Shown: positions 37,330 to 50,960, numbered from the stretch's first letter. The stretch is DNA of 64,000 nt from Inquilinus sp. Marseille-Q2685 (GCF_916619195.1 NZ_CAKAKL010000001.1:62001-126000), one strand, 5' to 3'. Translations and numbers: made by a program. The notes: generated from the sequence alone by a model not told the origin.

Positions 37330-38328
37330 TCAGCCCAGCAGCTCCGCCGCCTCGATCGCGCCATAGGTCAGGACGCCGGACGTTCCGGCGCGCTTGAAGG
37401 CGGTCAGCACCTCGATCAGCGCCTTGTCGTAGTCCAGCCAGCCGTTCCGCGCCGCCGCCTTCATCATCGCGTACTCGCCGCTGACCTGATAGGCGCAGAC
37501 CGGCACGCCGAAGCCCTCATGCACCCGGCGGATGATGTCGAGATAGGGCAGGCCCGGCTTGACCATCACCATGTCGGCGCCCTCGCGCAGGTCGAGCTCG
37601 ACCTCGCGCAGCGCCTCGTCGGTGTTGGCCGGGTTCATCTGGTAGGTCTTCTTGTCGCCGATCAGCACGCCGGTCGACCCGACCGCGTCGCGGAACGGGC
37701 CGTAGAAGGCCGAGGCGTATTTCGCCGAATAGGCCATGATCTTGACGTCCTGCCGCCCGGCGCCGTCCAGCGCCGCGCGGATCGCGCCGATGCGGCCGTC
37801 CATCATATCCGACGGCGCCACGATGTCGGCCCCGGCCTCGGCCTGGACCAGGGCCTGGCGGACCAGGACCTCGATCGTCTCGTCGTTCAGGATCCGGCCG
37901 TCGCGGATCAGCCCGTCATGGCCGTGGCTGGTGAAGGGGTCGAGGGCGACGTCGACGACGATGCCCAGATCCGGCACCGCGGCCTTGATCGCGGCGATGG
38001 CCCGGCACACCAGGTTGCCGGCCCGGCAGGCCTCGGCGCCGTCCTCGCTGCGCAGGGCGCGGTCGATCATCGGGAACAGCGCCACCGCCGGGATGCCGAG
38101 GTCGCGGGCGCGGCGGCAGGCCTCGACGGCGCTGGCCAGGTCGAAGCGGGTGACGCCGGGCAGCGATTCGACCGGCTGCGGCCGGTCGCCTTCGACCACG
38201 AACAGCGGCCAGATCAGGTCGGACGGGCCGAGCCGGGTCTCGGCCACCAGCTCGCGGATCCAGCCGTCGGTGCGCAGGCGGCGCATCCGGGTGGTCGGGT
38301 AGGCACCGGGAAAGGGCAGGCGGGACAT
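37330..38328 (-). CDS. hemB: Porphobilinogen synthase
   Basis: A 332-residue enzyme of the usual length. The Schiff-base lysines are in AYSAKYASAFYGPFRDA and MVMVKPGLPYLD. The metal-binding loop reads DVALDPFTSHGHDG, the aspartate-rich form without the zinc cysteines, which indicates the magnesium-type enzyme of many alphaproteobacteria. It condenses two 5-aminolevulinate molecules in tetrapyrrole synthesis. It is divergent from the MarR gene. Confidence 0.97.
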   Translation of the reverse strand: MSRLPFPGAYPTTRMRRLRTDGWIRELVAETRLGPSDLIWPLFVVEGDRPQPVESLPGVTRFDLASAVEACRRARDLGIPAVALFPMIDRALRSEDGAEACRAGNLVCRAIAAIKAAVPDLGIVVDVALDPFTSHGHDGLIRDGRILNDETIEVLVRQALVQAEAGADIVAPSDMMDGRIGAIRAALDGAGRQDVKIMAYSAKYASAFYGPFRDAVGSTGVLIGDKKTYQMNPANTDEALREVELDLREGADMVMVKPGLPYLDIIRRVHEGFGVPVCAYQVSGEYAMMKAAARNGWLDYDKALIEVLTAFKRAGTSGVLTYGAIEAAELLG

Positions 38329-38663
38329 CGGTTCACTCGGCGACGGGAATGCAGGCGCACTCTAGGACGGAGTTTCGCCGGGAAACAACACGGTGCGGCG
38401 GCCCGCCACGCATCCTTGCCCGCCGAAGGAGCGGTCGTTGCATACGAAGGTGTTGATAACTGCGGGCGAGAGGGTCAAAAATGTCCTTTGTGACAACCGA
38501 AAGCATCGATCTAGCGCGAATTCGTCCCGAATGCAGTGCAAATGCAATGAACACCTGTCCTGCTCACAACACTTTCGTTTTGGATGATTTTGTCTAAAGT
38601 GGCTTTGCCGGTGGTAGAACGACGGTCAAGCTAGTACAAAGCGCCAGTGGGTCGGAGGTCTGA
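38329..38663. other. 335-base divergent intergenic region, hemB to MarR gene
   Basis: No gene is seen. The right two-thirds are distinctly lower in GC than the surroundings. At 38371-38393 lies a GTTTC/GAAAC inverted motif also found before ribE. TGTCC and GGACA-type short palindromes are not clear. Promoters for both divergent genes are expected here; I could not assign -35 and -10 boxes with confidence. GGAGG precedes the MarR start by five bases. Confidence 0.5.
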
Positions 38664-39140
38664 ATGCATCATCCCTATTACCGCATGACCGCGCTCATTG
38701 AGCGGCTCCATCGCTGCTTTCTGGATGTGGTAAAGGTGGAGTTGGACCGTTTTGGCGTCCAAGACATCAACAACGTTCAAAGCCTGATTCTGTACAACAT
38801 CGGCATGGACGAGCTGACCACCGGCGAGTTGACCGCCCGAGGTTACTATCTGGGCTCGAATGTCTCGTACAACGTCAAGAAGATGGTCGAGAATGGATAT
38901 TTGGCGCAGGAGCGGTCGCAACACGACCGGCGGTCCACGCGGGTCCGATTGACCACGAAGGGCCAGGCGCTGCGGTCCAAGCTCGAGACCATGTTCAACC
39001 GCCAGGCGGATGCGCTGGAGGGGACGGGGCTGCGCGTCGGCGACGTCGAGACCCTGAACGCGACGCTGCGGCGGCTCGAGGGCTTCTGGTCCGGCAATCT
39101 CGCCTATAGCGCCGACCAGCCGGTGACCAGCGCGGCCTGA
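38664..39140 (+). CDS. MarR-family winged-helix regulator (LdtR-like)
   Basis: A 158-residue MarR-type protein. The N-terminal segment MTALIERLHRCFLDVVKVEL and the winged-helix core LTTGELTARGYYLGSNVSYN followed by HDRRSTRVRLT are strongly like the alphaproteobacterial LdtR group, regulators first studied for L,D-transpeptidase and stress genes. The recognition helix is in YLGSNVSYNVKKMVENGYL. It is a DNA-binding dimer; the ligand and targets here are unknown. No L,D-transpeptidase gene lies adjacent. Confidence 0.85.
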   Translation: MHHPYYRMTALIERLHRCFLDVVKVELDRFGVQDINNVQSLILYNIGMDELTTGELTARGYYLGSNVSYNVKKMVENGYLAQERSQHDRRSTRVRLTTKGQALRSKLETMFNRQADALEGTGLRVGDVETLNATLRRLEGFWSGNLAYSADQPVTSAA

Positions 39141-39162
39141 GGCCGCCCGCCGTCCAGCCACG

Positions 39163-39194
39163 AAAAAGGCGCGTCCGCGGGGACGCGCCTTTTT
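39163..39194. terminator. Bidirectional rho-independent terminator
   Basis: A perfect 14-bp inverted repeat (39163-39176 with 39181-39194), a four-base loop, and A5/T5 flanks. It separates the convergent MarR and acyl-CoA dehydrogenase genes and would act on both strands. Confidence 0.92.
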
Positions 39195-39262
39195 GCTTGC
39201 CTGCGGTCCGGGCCGCTCAGGGACCGCTTCGGAAATGCGCCGGCGTTTTCCGAAGCGGTCTC

Positions 39263-40480
<1,218 letters not shown>

Positions 40481-40580
40481 GACGAACTCCGACTGTCGAA
40501 AAAAGGGGGCGCATAACAGCACAGGGGCCGGTACGCCGCCAGCCTTGCGCTGCGGCGTACCGGCCCCCGTGGTGGCGAGA

Positions 40581-41030
40581 TCAGCCGCGCCGGGCCTTGG
40601 CCGCGCCGTCGCGCGCCTTGCCCAGGCCGATCTTCTTGGCGAAGGCGGAGCGCTGTTCCGCATAGTTCGGCGCGACCATCGGATAGTCGGCCGGCAGGCC
40701 CCACTTCGCCCGGTACTCTTCGGGCGACAGGTTGTAGGTCGTCCGCAGGTGCCGTTTCAGCATCTTCAGCTTCTTGCCGTCTTCCAGGCAGACGATGTAG
40801 TCCGGCTGGACCGAGCGCCGGATGGGCACCGCCGGCTTGGCCGGCGCCGGGGCCGGCTCGGCCGCCGGCGCGGAGCCGATGCCCCTCAGCGCGTCATGAA
40901 TCGCCTGGATCACCGTCCCGAGCTGATCGGTCGGGACCGTGTTGCGGGAAATATAGGACGTCACGATCTGGGTGGTCATCTGCACCAGATCGTCATTGCT
41001 GCGTCCGCTGGTGCTTGCTTCATCCTCCAT
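40581..41030 (-). CDS. mucR: MucR/Ros family zinc-finger transcriptional regulator
   Basis: A 149-residue regulator. The N-terminal part is an oligomerisation region; the middle is a proline/alanine-rich linker; and the C-terminal MucR domain contains the Ros-type zinc finger [20 protein letters not shown] with the conserved [13 protein letters not shown]. Only one cysteine is present in the finger, as in the C-D-H-H or related MucR variants. MucR represses genes at AT-rich, T-A-step-rich sites and controls exopolysaccharide, motility and cell-cycle-linked genes. AAGGAA lies before the start. The upstream region is AT-rich, fitting autoregulation. Confidence 0.93.
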   Translation of the reverse strand: MEDEASTSGRSNDDLVQMTTQIVTSYISRNTVPTDQLGTVIQAIHDALRGIGSAPAAEPAPAPAKPAVPIRRSVQPDYIVCLEDGKKLKMLKRHLRTTYNLSPEEYRAKWGLPADYPMVAPNYAEQRSAFAKKIGLGKARDGAAKARRG

Positions 41031-41246
41031 TGTTCAATTCCTTTTCTTTGTGTCGTCAACAGCGACAACGAGGTCGCATTTGATATCGCGCATGTCAACG
41101 GTAATGGGAAAACTACTGACTATTCTGCAACCGCAAGCTGCGGCCGGACCCGGCCGGCTCGCGCCAAGGAATTGAGCCACGTTCCGGCTCACCCTCCAAC
41201 GCAAAATATGCGAAGGTCGCCCGAACTCCCATCCGACCGGACCATC
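41031..41246. promoter_or_regulatory. AT-rich divergent region between mucR and rpiB
   Basis: The half nearer mucR is clearly lower in GC than the neighbours (29 of 60 bases are G or C at 41041-41100). It holds several T-A steps (TTTGATATCG, AACGGTAATGGG, TGACTATTCTG) of the kind MucR binds. It should contain the mucR promoter, probably autoregulated, and the rpiB promoter. Confidence 0.4.
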
Positions 41247-41699
41247 ATGACCGACGCCACCAAGACTGTCGCCATTGCCGCCGACCATGCCGGCTATGCC
41301 CTGAAGGATCAGCTCCGGGCCGTGATCGAGGAGCAGGGGCTCGCGGTGCTGGACCTCGGCACCAACGGTCCGGACCGGGTCGACTATCCGGATTACGGCC
41401 GCGCCGTGGCGCGCGCGATCCTGGACGGCCGGGCGATGCGCGGCGTGGTGGTCTGCGGCAGCGGCATCGGCATCTCGATCGCGGCCAACCGCCACCGCGG
41501 CGTCCGTGCGGCGCTTTGCCACGACGTCACCACCGCCCGGCTGTGCCGCCAGCACAACGACGCGAACGTGCTCGCGCTCGGCGCCCGAATCATCGGCTTC
41601 GAGACCGCCCGGGATTGCCTTGCCGTGTTCCTGTCCACCGACTACGAAGGCGGTCGGCACGGCGACCGCATCGCCAAGCTCGACGTGCCTACCGCCTGA
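41247..41699 (+). CDS. rpiB: Ribose-5-phosphate isomerase B
   Basis: A 150-residue RpiB/LacAB-family isomerase. Landmarks are [13 protein letters not shown] at the N-terminus, the catalytic cysteine in [17 protein letters not shown], and the histidine-containing [19 protein letters not shown]. It interconverts ribose-5-phosphate and ribulose-5-phosphate. ATG 41247 starts the conserved N-terminus; the open frame continues upstream through mucR in another phase. It lies 16 bases before glyA, the usual alphaproteobacterial order rpiB-glyA. Confidence 0.95.
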   Translation: MTDATKTVAIAADHAGYALKDQLRAVIEEQGLAVLDLGTNGPDRVDYPDYGRAVARAILDGRAMRGVVVCGSGIGISIAANRHRGVRAALCHDVTTARLCRQHNDANVLALGARIIGFETARDCLAVFLSTDYEGGRHGDRIAKLDVPTA

Positions 41700-41715
41700 T
41701 CAGGATGACTTGCCC

Positions 41716-43026
41716 ATGAGCTCCCCCGACACCGCCGCCCAGATGACCGCCGCCAGCTCCCTGTTCACCGCCCGTCTGGAAGACACCGACCCGGCCGTGC
41801 TGCGCGGGATTCGGGACGAGCTGAAGCGCCAGCAGACGCAGATCGAGCTGATCGCCAGCGAGAACATCGTCTCCCGCGCCGTGCTCGAGGCGCAGGGCTC
41901 GGTCCTGACCAACAAATACGCCGAGGGCTATCCCAACCGCCGCTACTACGGCGGCTGCGAATATGTCGACGTGGCGGAATCCCTGGCGATCGAGCGCGCC
42001 TGCAAGCTGTTCGACTGCGCCTACGCCAATGTCCAGCCGCATTCGGGCGCCCAGGCCAACCAGGCGGTGTTCTTCGCCCTGCTGCAACCGGGCGACACCG
42101 TGCTCGGCATGTCGCTGGCGGCCGGCGGCCACCTGACCCACGGCGCCGCTCCGAACCAGTCGGGCAAGTGGTTCAACGCGGTGCAATACGGCGTCCGCCG
42201 CGACGACGCCCGGATCGACTATGACGAGCTGCAGCGCCTGGCCGACGAGCACAAGCCGAAGCTGATCATCGCCGGCGGCTCGGCCTATCCGCGGATCATC
42301 GACTTCGCCCGCTTCCGCCAGATCGCGGATTCGGTCGGCGCCTATCTGATGGTCGACATGGCGCATTTCGCCGGCCTGGTCGCCGGCGGCGTGCATCCGA
42401 GCCCGCTGCCGCACGCCCATGTCGTCACCACCACCACCCACAAGACGCTGCGCGGCCCGCGCGGCGGCATGGTGCTGTCGAACGACCCGGAGCTTGGCAA
42501 GAAGATCAACTCCTCGGTCTTCCCGGGCCTGCAGGGCGGCCCGCTGATGCACGTCATCGCCGCCAAGGCGGTGGCCTTCGGCGAGGCGCTGCGGCCGGAG
42601 TTCAAGCTGTACGCCAAGGCGGTGGTCGAGAACGCCAAGCTTCTGGCCGAGACCGTGCGCGCCGGCGGGCTCGACATCGTCTCCGGCGGCACCGACACGC
42701 ATCTGATGCTGGTCGACCTGCGGCCGAAGAAGCTGACCGGCAAGGCGGCCGAGGCCAGCCTCGAGCATGCCGGCATGACCTGCAACAAGAACGGCGTGCC
42801 GTTCGACCCGGAGAAGCCGACCATCACCTCCGGCGTCCGCCTGGGCAGCCCGGCCGCGACCTCGCGCGGCTTCGGCCTGGCCGAATTCCGCCAGATCGGC
42901 GAGATGGCGGTCGAGGTGCTGGACGGCCTGGCCGCCAACCCCGAGGACAACTCGAAGGTCGAGCAGGCGGTGCGGGCCCGGGTCGAGGCGCTCTGCGCCC
43001 GCTTCCCGATCTATCCGGACCTCTGA
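41716..43026 (+). CDS. glyA: Serine hydroxymethyltransferase
   Basis: A 436-residue fold-type I PLP enzyme. The PLP lysine is in [15 protein letters not shown], and the sequences [30 protein letters not shown] and [10 protein letters not shown]-type [13 protein letters not shown] are conserved. It makes glycine and 5,10-methylene-tetrahydrofolate from serine, the main one-carbon source. It is co-oriented with rpiB and nrdR. The start at 41716 fits the family N-terminus. Confidence 0.97.
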   Translation: MSSPDTAAQMTAASSLFTARLEDTDPAVLRGIRDELKRQQTQIELIASENIVSRAVLEAQGSVLTNKYAEGYPNRRYYGGCEYVDVAESLAIERACKLFDCAYANVQPHSGAQANQAVFFALLQPGDTVLGMSLAAGGHLTHGAAPNQSGKWFNAVQYGVRRDDARIDYDELQRLADEHKPKLIIAGGSAYPRIIDFARFRQIADSVGAYLMVDMAHFAGLVAGGVHPSPLPHAHVVTTTTHKTLRGPRGGMVLSNDPELGKKINSSVFPGLQGGPLMHVIAAKAVAFGEALRPEFKLYAKAVVENAKLLAETVRAGGLDIVSGGTDTHLMLVDLRPKKLTGKAAEASLEHAGMTCNKNGVPFDPEKPTITSGVRLGSPAATSRGFGLAEFRQIGEMAVEVLDGLAANPEDNSKVEQAVRARVEALCARFPIYPDL

Positions 43027-43069
43027 GACGGTCCAGGACTGGAATCCATCCAGCCCGACACTCGATAGA

Positions 43070-43118
43070 TTGTGGTTCGCCCACAACGGATGGTATCCAT
43101 TCGCTGTGGGCGAAACCA
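43070..43118 (+). promoter_or_regulatory. Alternative hairpins upstream of nrdR
   Basis: TTGTGG (43070-43075) pairs with CCACAA (43081-43086) around a five-base loop. Bases 43073-43085 can instead pair with 43105-43118 (TGTGGGCGAAACCA) with one bulged base. The two stems cannot form together, as in an attenuator or regulated leader. A canonical NrdR box was not seen. Confidence 0.45.
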
Positions 43119-43133
43119 TTTCCGGGGGCACCG

Positions 43134-43592
43134 ATGCGCTGTCCATTCTGCGGCCACGACGACACCCAGGTGAAGGATTCGCGGCCGACGGAGGACAATT
43201 CGGCGATCCGGCGACGGCGCTTCTGCCCGGCCTGCGGCGCCCGCTTTACCACCTTCGAGCGGATCCAGCTGCGCGAGCTGACGGTGATCAAGTCGACCGG
43301 CCAGCGCGAGCCCTTCGACCGAGAGAAGCTGCTGCGCTCGATGCGCATCGCCCTGCGCAAGCGCGACATCGACATCGAGCGGCTGGAGCGGATCGTCAAC
43401 TCGCTGGTCCGCCAGCTCGAAAGCTCGGGCGAGAGCGAGATCCCGTCCAAGGCGATCGGCGAGATGGTGATGAAGGCGCTGAGCGGCGTCGACAAGGTCG
43501 CCTATATCCGCTACGCCTCGGTCTACCGCGACTTCCAGGAACCCGGCGCCTTCAGCGACTTCGTCGACCAGCTGCGCGGCGAGCGCCCCTGA
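43134..43592 (+). CDS. nrdR: NrdR transcriptional repressor
   Basis: A 152-residue NrdR. The N-terminal zinc ribbon is [15 protein letters not shown] and [16 protein letters not shown]; an ATP-cone follows ([20 protein letters not shown]). It senses ATP/dATP and represses ribonucleotide reductase genes. The order glyA-nrdR followed by rib genes is usual, but ribD is missing. The start codon lies 15 bases after the alternative hairpins. Confidence 0.97.
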   Translation: MRCPFCGHDDTQVKDSRPTEDNSAIRRRRFCPACGARFTTFERIQLRELTVIKSTGQREPFDREKLLRSMRIALRKRDIDIERLERIVNSLVRQLESSGESEIPSKAIGEMVMKALSGVDKVAYIRYASVYRDFQEPGAFSDFVDQLRGERP

Positions 43593-43706
43593 GGGCGCGT
43601 CCGGCCCCGCCGCGGGTTTCAAGACGGCCTCCGGCAGGGAGGGGCTGCGTTGGGCGCAATGTAGTTTCGCTGGAAACCACACGGCACTCGGCATAGGGTG
43701 CCCGCC

Positions 43707-44317
43707 ATGTTCAGCGGCATCATCACCGATGTGGGGCGCGTCGCGGCGATCGAGCGGCGAGGCGACACCCGCTACATCATCGAGACGGCCTTCGACACGG
43801 CGACGATCGAGATCGGCGCCTCGGTCGCCCATAACGGCGTCTGCCTGACCGTGGTCGAGACCTGGCCCGGCCGCTTCGCGGTCGAGGCTTCGGCCGAGAC
43901 CCTGTCGCGCAGCACCCTGGGCGACTGGGCGGTCGGCACCGAGGTCAACCTCGAGCGCTCGCTCAGGCTCGGCGACGAGATCGGCGGTCATCTGGTCTAC
44001 GGCCATGTCGACGGGGTCGGCAGCATCGTCGACCGCCGGCCCGAGGGCGACAGCGTCCGCTTCACCATCGAGGCCCCGGCCGAGCTGGCGGACTACATCG
44101 CCTCCAAGGGCTCGGTCGCGATCGAAGGCGTGTCGCTGACCGTCAACGAGGTCGCCGATACCCCGTCCGGTGCCTGCCGCTTCGGCGTCAACATCATTCC
44201 GCACACGCAGTCATGCACGACCTTTCGAAGCTTAAGCACGGATCGCCGCGTGAACTTGGAGATCGACATGCTGGCGCGGTACACGGCGCGCCTGCTGCGG
44301 GATCGCAAGACCGCCGG

Positions 44318-44321
<4 letters not shown>
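43707..44321 (+). CDS. ribE: Riboflavin synthase alpha subunit
   Basis: A 204-residue protein with two lumazine-binding repeats. Repeat 1 begins MFSGIITDVGRV and contains VAHNGVCLTVVE; repeat 2 contains GGHLVYGHVDGVG and IEGVSLTVNEV. It dismutates 6,7-dimethyl-8-ribityllumazine to riboflavin. ATG 43707 starts the conserved MFSGII; a GTG nine bases upstream is also possible. The stop overlaps the next gene as CTGA. No FMN riboswitch was recognised upstream. Confidence 0.96.
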
Positions 44322-45451
<1,130 letters not shown>

Positions 45452-45452
45452 G

Positions 45453-45935
45453 ATGGTCGCCAAGACCGAACAGCGGCCCGTGTCCTTCACCGGCCCGGCG
45501 CCGCACATCATGATCGTCGAGGCCCGGTTCTACGAGGACATCACCGACGAGCTGGCGCGCGGCGCCATCGCGGTGCTGGAGGAGATCGGCGCCACCTATG
45601 AGCGCTTCGCCGTGCCGGGCGCTTTGGAGATCCCGGCCGCGGTGCAGATCGCCTCGACCTCGGCCCGCCGCTTCGACGGCTATGTCGCGCTCGGCTGCGT
45701 CATCCGCGGCGAGACCTCGCATTACGACACGGTGTGCAACGAGAGCGCCCGCGGCCTGCAGGATCTCGCCCTGCGCCACGGCCTCGCCATCGGCAACGGC
45801 ATCCTGACCGTCGAGAACGAGGCTCAGGCCTGGGCCCGCGCCAAGGTCGCGGAGATGGACAAGGGCGGCGGCGCCGCCCGGGCCGCGCTGGCGATGATCG
45901 AGCTGAAGCGGCACTTCAAGCAGTTGACGGCCTGA
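45453..45935 (+). CDS. ribH: 6,7-dimethyl-8-ribityllumazine synthase
   Basis: A 160-residue lumazine synthase. The motifs IVEARFYEDI, VPGALEIPAAVQ and GCVIRGETSHYDTVC are characteristic. It makes the substrate of riboflavin synthase from the RibB product. It begins one base after the upstream stop, suggesting coupling, and precedes nusB by three bases. Confidence 0.96.
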   Translation: MVAKTEQRPVSFTGPAPHIMIVEARFYEDITDELARGAIAVLEEIGATYERFAVPGALEIPAAVQIASTSARRFDGYVALGCVIRGETSHYDTVCNESARGLQDLALRHGLAIGNGILTVENEAQAWARAKVAEMDKGGGAARAALAMIELKRHFKQLTA

Positions 45936-45938
45936 CCG

Positions 45939-46415
45939 ATGACCACGCAGAAGCCGTCCGCCAAGGCCCGCCGCAGCGCCGCCCGCCTCGCCGCCGTCCA
46001 GGCGCTGTACCAGCTCGAGCAGTCGGGCACGCCGCTCGACAAGGTGATCGCCGAGTTCGTCCACCACCGCTTCGGCGAGCCAGTCGAGGGCGAGGCGATG
46101 GTGGAGCCCGACGCGCCGCTGTTCGGCGATATCGTGCGAGGCACCCGGGTGCGCAGTGAGGAGGTCGACGCCCTGGTGTCCGGCGCGCTCGATGCGCAGT
46201 TCTCGCTGTCGCGGCTCGACCTGTTGCTGCGCTGCGTGATGCAGGCCGGCGCCTGGGAGCTGCTGGCCAACCTGCACGTGCCGGCGCCGATCGTGATCTC
46301 GGAATACGTCAACGTCACCCGGGCCTTCTTCGGCGGCAAGGAGCCGGCGATGGTGAACGCGGTGCTCGACCGCATCGCCCGCGAGCGGCGGCCCGACGAA
46401 CCGCGCGCCGGCTAG
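45939..46415 (+). CDS. nusB: Transcription antitermination factor NusB
   Basis: A 158-residue helical NusB. The motifs ARRSAARLAAVQALYQLEQSG near the N-terminus and VISEYVNVTRAFFGGKEPAMVNAVLD near the C-terminus are typical. It joins NusE on boxA RNA for rRNA antitermination. It lies between ribH and thiL, as in many proteobacteria. Confidence 0.95.
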   Translation: MTTQKPSAKARRSAARLAAVQALYQLEQSGTPLDKVIAEFVHHRFGEPVEGEAMVEPDAPLFGDIVRGTRVRSEEVDALVSGALDAQFSLSRLDLLLRCVMQAGAWELLANLHVPAPIVISEYVNVTRAFFGGKEPAMVNAVLDRIARERRPDEPRAG

Positions 46416-46424
46416 GAACCGCCC

Positions 46425-47399
46425 ATGGGGCTCGGCGAGTTCGAGCGCATCGACCGCTATTTCCGGCCGCTGGCCCGCGGCACGAAGGGCGCGCTCGGCC
46501 TGGCCGACGACGCGGCGCTGCTCGATCCCGGAGAAGGCCGCGAACTGGTGGTCACCACCGACGCGATGGTCGAGACCGTCCACTACCTGCCGGACGAGGA
46601 CCCCGTTCGGGTGGCGCAGAAGCTCCTGCGTTCCAACCTGTCGGACTTGGCGGCCAAGGGGGCCGCGCCCCTGGCCTACACCCTGACGCTGGCGCTGCCG
46701 GCGCAGCCGGACGAGAGCTGGATCGAGCGCTTCGTCGAGGGGCTGGGGACCGACCAGGCTCTGTACGGCATCGGGCTGCTCGGAGGCGATTCGGTGCGGA
46801 CGCCGGGGACCGCGGTGCTGTCGGTCACCGCCTTCGGCACGGTGCCGCAGGGCGCAATGCTGCGCCGCTCCGGCGCCCAGCCAGGCGACGATCTCTATGT
46901 CAGCGGCACGCTGGGCGATGCCGCGCTGGGCCTGCGCGCGATCCTCGGCCAGCTGCCGGGGCTGGCGCCGGACGCCGCCGCGGCGCTGGCGCAGCGCCAC
47001 CGCGTACCGGAGCCGCGGATGGCCCTTGGCCGTGCTCTGGTCGGCCTCGCCCATGCGGCGATGGATGTATCGGACGGGCTGCCGGGCGACCTGCCGCATC
47101 TCTGCGACGCCTCCGGCGTGGCGGCGGAGGTCGAGCTGTCGCGGCTGCCGCTGTCCGACGCCGCCCGCGCCGCCATCCTTCTCGATCCGGCCCTGCAGGA
47201 CATCGCCTGGGGTGGCGGCGAGGACTACGAGCTGCTGTTCAGCGCTCCGGTCTCGGCCAGGGCTGCGATCGAGACGGCCGCCGCGGCGGCGGGAACCGCG
47301 ATCACCCGGATCGGACGGATCGCGGCGGGGCAGGGGGCGCGGCTGCTCGATCCGCAGGGCCGTCCCGTCGAGTCGCTGACGGGCTGGCGGCATTTCTGA
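46425..47399 (+). CDS. thiL: Thiamine-monophosphate kinase
   Basis: A 324-residue PurM-type kinase. Conserved acidic and glycine-rich motifs include LADDAALL, TTDAMVETVHY, LGGDSVRTPG, MDVSDGLPGDLPHLC and GGGEDYELLF. It phosphorylates thiamine monophosphate to the diphosphate cofactor. It follows nusB by nine bases in the same apparent operon. Confidence 0.95.
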   Translation: MGLGEFERIDRYFRPLARGTKGALGLADDAALLDPGEGRELVVTTDAMVETVHYLPDEDPVRVAQKLLRSNLSDLAAKGAAPLAYTLTLALPAQPDESWIERFVEGLGTDQALYGIGLLGGDSVRTPGTAVLSVTAFGTVPQGAMLRRSGAQPGDDLYVSGTLGDAALGLRAILGQLPGLAPDAAAALAQRHRVPEPRMALGRALVGLAHAAMDVSDGLPGDLPHLCDASGVAAEVELSRLPLSDAARAAILLDPALQDIAWGGGEDYELLFSAPVSARAAIETAAAAAGTAITRIGRIAAGQGARLLDPQGRPVESLTGWRHF

Positions 47400-47591
47400 C
47401 CGCGGCGCCGGCGCCGGTTGCCACGAAACGGCCCGAATCGCTGCCTCGAAAGCCCTTCTCGCCGCCACAAAGCAAAGAAATTTCACGCTGATTGCCCTGA
47501 CCTTCCTGCTCTGGCATCGTTTCCGCGCAAAAGAAGCGGAACCGGCCTGAACCGGGCCGGTGCGTCATCAACAGGGGCGAGGGACTCAAGA

Positions 47592-49703
<2,112 letters not shown>

Positions 49704-49721
49704 TCGCCGCACCAACGACGA

Positions 49722-49754
49722 AAACCCCGACGCCGGTCAACGGCGCCGGGGTTT
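49722..49754. terminator. Bidirectional terminator between hppA and bamE
   Basis: A 14-bp stem with one mismatch (49722-49735 with 49741-49754) around a five-base loop, with A-run and TTTCT flanks. It sits between convergent genes. Confidence 0.88.
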
Positions 49755-49774
49755 CTCATGCCCTGTAGTCGCGG

Positions 49775-50299
49775 CTAGTAGTTGCCGCCGGCGACCGAGC
49801 TGGCGACGCCGCCGGTGCCGACCGAGCGATTCGGCGCGGAGGGGGTGGTTCCCTCATTGTTGAAGCGGCCGATATTGCCCAGGAACTGCTCCAGGATGCC
49901 GATGCGGCGGCCCAGCGTCGGGGTCTCGCGCGACACCAGCGCCACCTGCTCGCCGTCCTCCAGGTTCAGCTCCTTCATGTCGGTCAGCGTGCTGGTGGCC
50001 GGGTCGAACTGCATGCGCAGGACCCGGCGCTTCGTCACTTCGGGGGCGAAGAAGGCCACCGTCTCGACCCGCTGGCCGATGTAGTACCAGGTGTTGTCGT
50101 CGAAGGTGGACACCGTGGTCGGGGTCCCCAGGATCGTCGCCACATCCGACTTGGTGCTGGTGCCGGTGTGGACCTGCTCGAGCCGGTAATCCTCGACGAG
50201 GTTGCCGCGCGTCGCGACCCGCGGCGTGCAGGCCGTCAGCGCCGCCGCCACGAGCAGGCCGGCCGCGATGGTCCGGACGACCCTTGCTCTTTCCGTCAT
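49775..50299 (-). CDS. bamE: Outer membrane assembly lipoprotein BamE
   Basis: A 174-residue lipoprotein. The signal sequence ends in the lipobox LTAC near residue 23. The SmpA/OmlA core is visible in GTSTKSDVATILGTPTT and DDNTWYYIGQR. The C-terminal tail is low in complexity. BamE stabilises the BAM complex that inserts outer membrane proteins. It is divergent from the cytochrome bc1 chaperone gene. Confidence 0.92.
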   Translation of the reverse strand: MTERARVVRTIAAGLLVAAALTACTPRVATRGNLVEDYRLEQVHTGTSTKSDVATILGTPTTVSTFDDNTWYYIGQRVETVAFFAPEVTKRRVLRMQFDPATSTLTDMKELNLEDGEQVALVSRETPTLGRRIGILEQFLGNIGRFNNEGTTPSAPNRSVGTGGVASSVAGGNY

Positions 50300-50408
50300 C
50301 GACTCATGTCTCCACGCCCCATGGGGCTCCCAATTGAAGGCTTCCCTCTAGCACACCACCTCCAGTTCGACCAATATCGCCGTCCTTTGCGCAAATCCGA
50401 TCGGTCCC

Positions 50409-50960
50409 GTGCTGTCCAAGCTGTTTGCCCGCCACCGCCGCGAACGCGTCGCCGCCGAGCTTTACGTCAAGCTGGTCGAGCAGGCGCGCAGCCCGGCCTT
50501 CTACACCGCCTGCGGCGTGCCCGACACGCTGGACGGCCGGTTCGAGGCGCTGGCCCTGCATGCCTTCCTGCTGTTCCATCGGCTGAAGGGCGAGGCGGCA
50601 CCGGCGCCGGACTTCGCCCAGGCCCTGTTCGACCACATGTTCAGCGACATGGATCTCAGCCTGCGCGAGATCGGCGTCACCGATTTCAGCATCGGCAAGA
50701 AGGTCAAGGCGATGGGGCGCGGCTTCTACGGCCGCATCGTCGGCTATGACCGCGGCCTGGCCGCCGCCGATCCGGAGGAACTGGAAGCGGCGCTGCGCCG
50801 TAACCTCTACGGCACGGTCGAGCCGGCGCCGGGACAGGTGAGGGCGGTCGCCGCCTATCTGCGCGGCGAGGTGGCCGGCCTGGCGGCGCAGCCGGTGGCG
50901 GCGCTGCTGGCCGGTGAGGTCCGGTTCGGCCCGGCGCCCGAGATGGTGGAGGCAGCCTGA
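50409..50960 (+). CDS. Ubiquinol-cytochrome c chaperone (CBP3/UQCC1-like)
   Basis: A 183-residue helical protein of the CBP3 family. The segments AAELYVKLVEQARSPAFYTA, VPDTLDGRFEALALHAFLLF and MFSDMDLSLREIGVTDFSIGKK are family hallmarks. Homologues assist cytochrome bc1 biogenesis. The start is GTG 50409. It is followed by the yceD gene, with a one-base stop/start overlap, the usual alphaproteobacterial order. Confidence 0.92.
   Translation: MLSKLFARHRRERVAAELYVKLVEQARSPAFYTACGVPDTLDGRFEALALHAFLLFHRLKGEAAPAPDFAQALFDHMFSDMDLSLREIGVTDFSIGKKVKAMGRGFYGRIVGYDRGLAAADPEELEAALRRNLYGTVEPAPGQVRAVAAYLRGEVAGLAAQPVAALLAGEVRFGPAPEMVEAA

Noticed and set aside
43027-43133. NrdR box before nrdR
   Set aside because: No ACACWATATAT-like element was found; the palindromes present have a different sequence.
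43593-43706. FMN riboswitch before ribE
   Set aside because: The gap is too short and lacks the conserved FMN-element segments.
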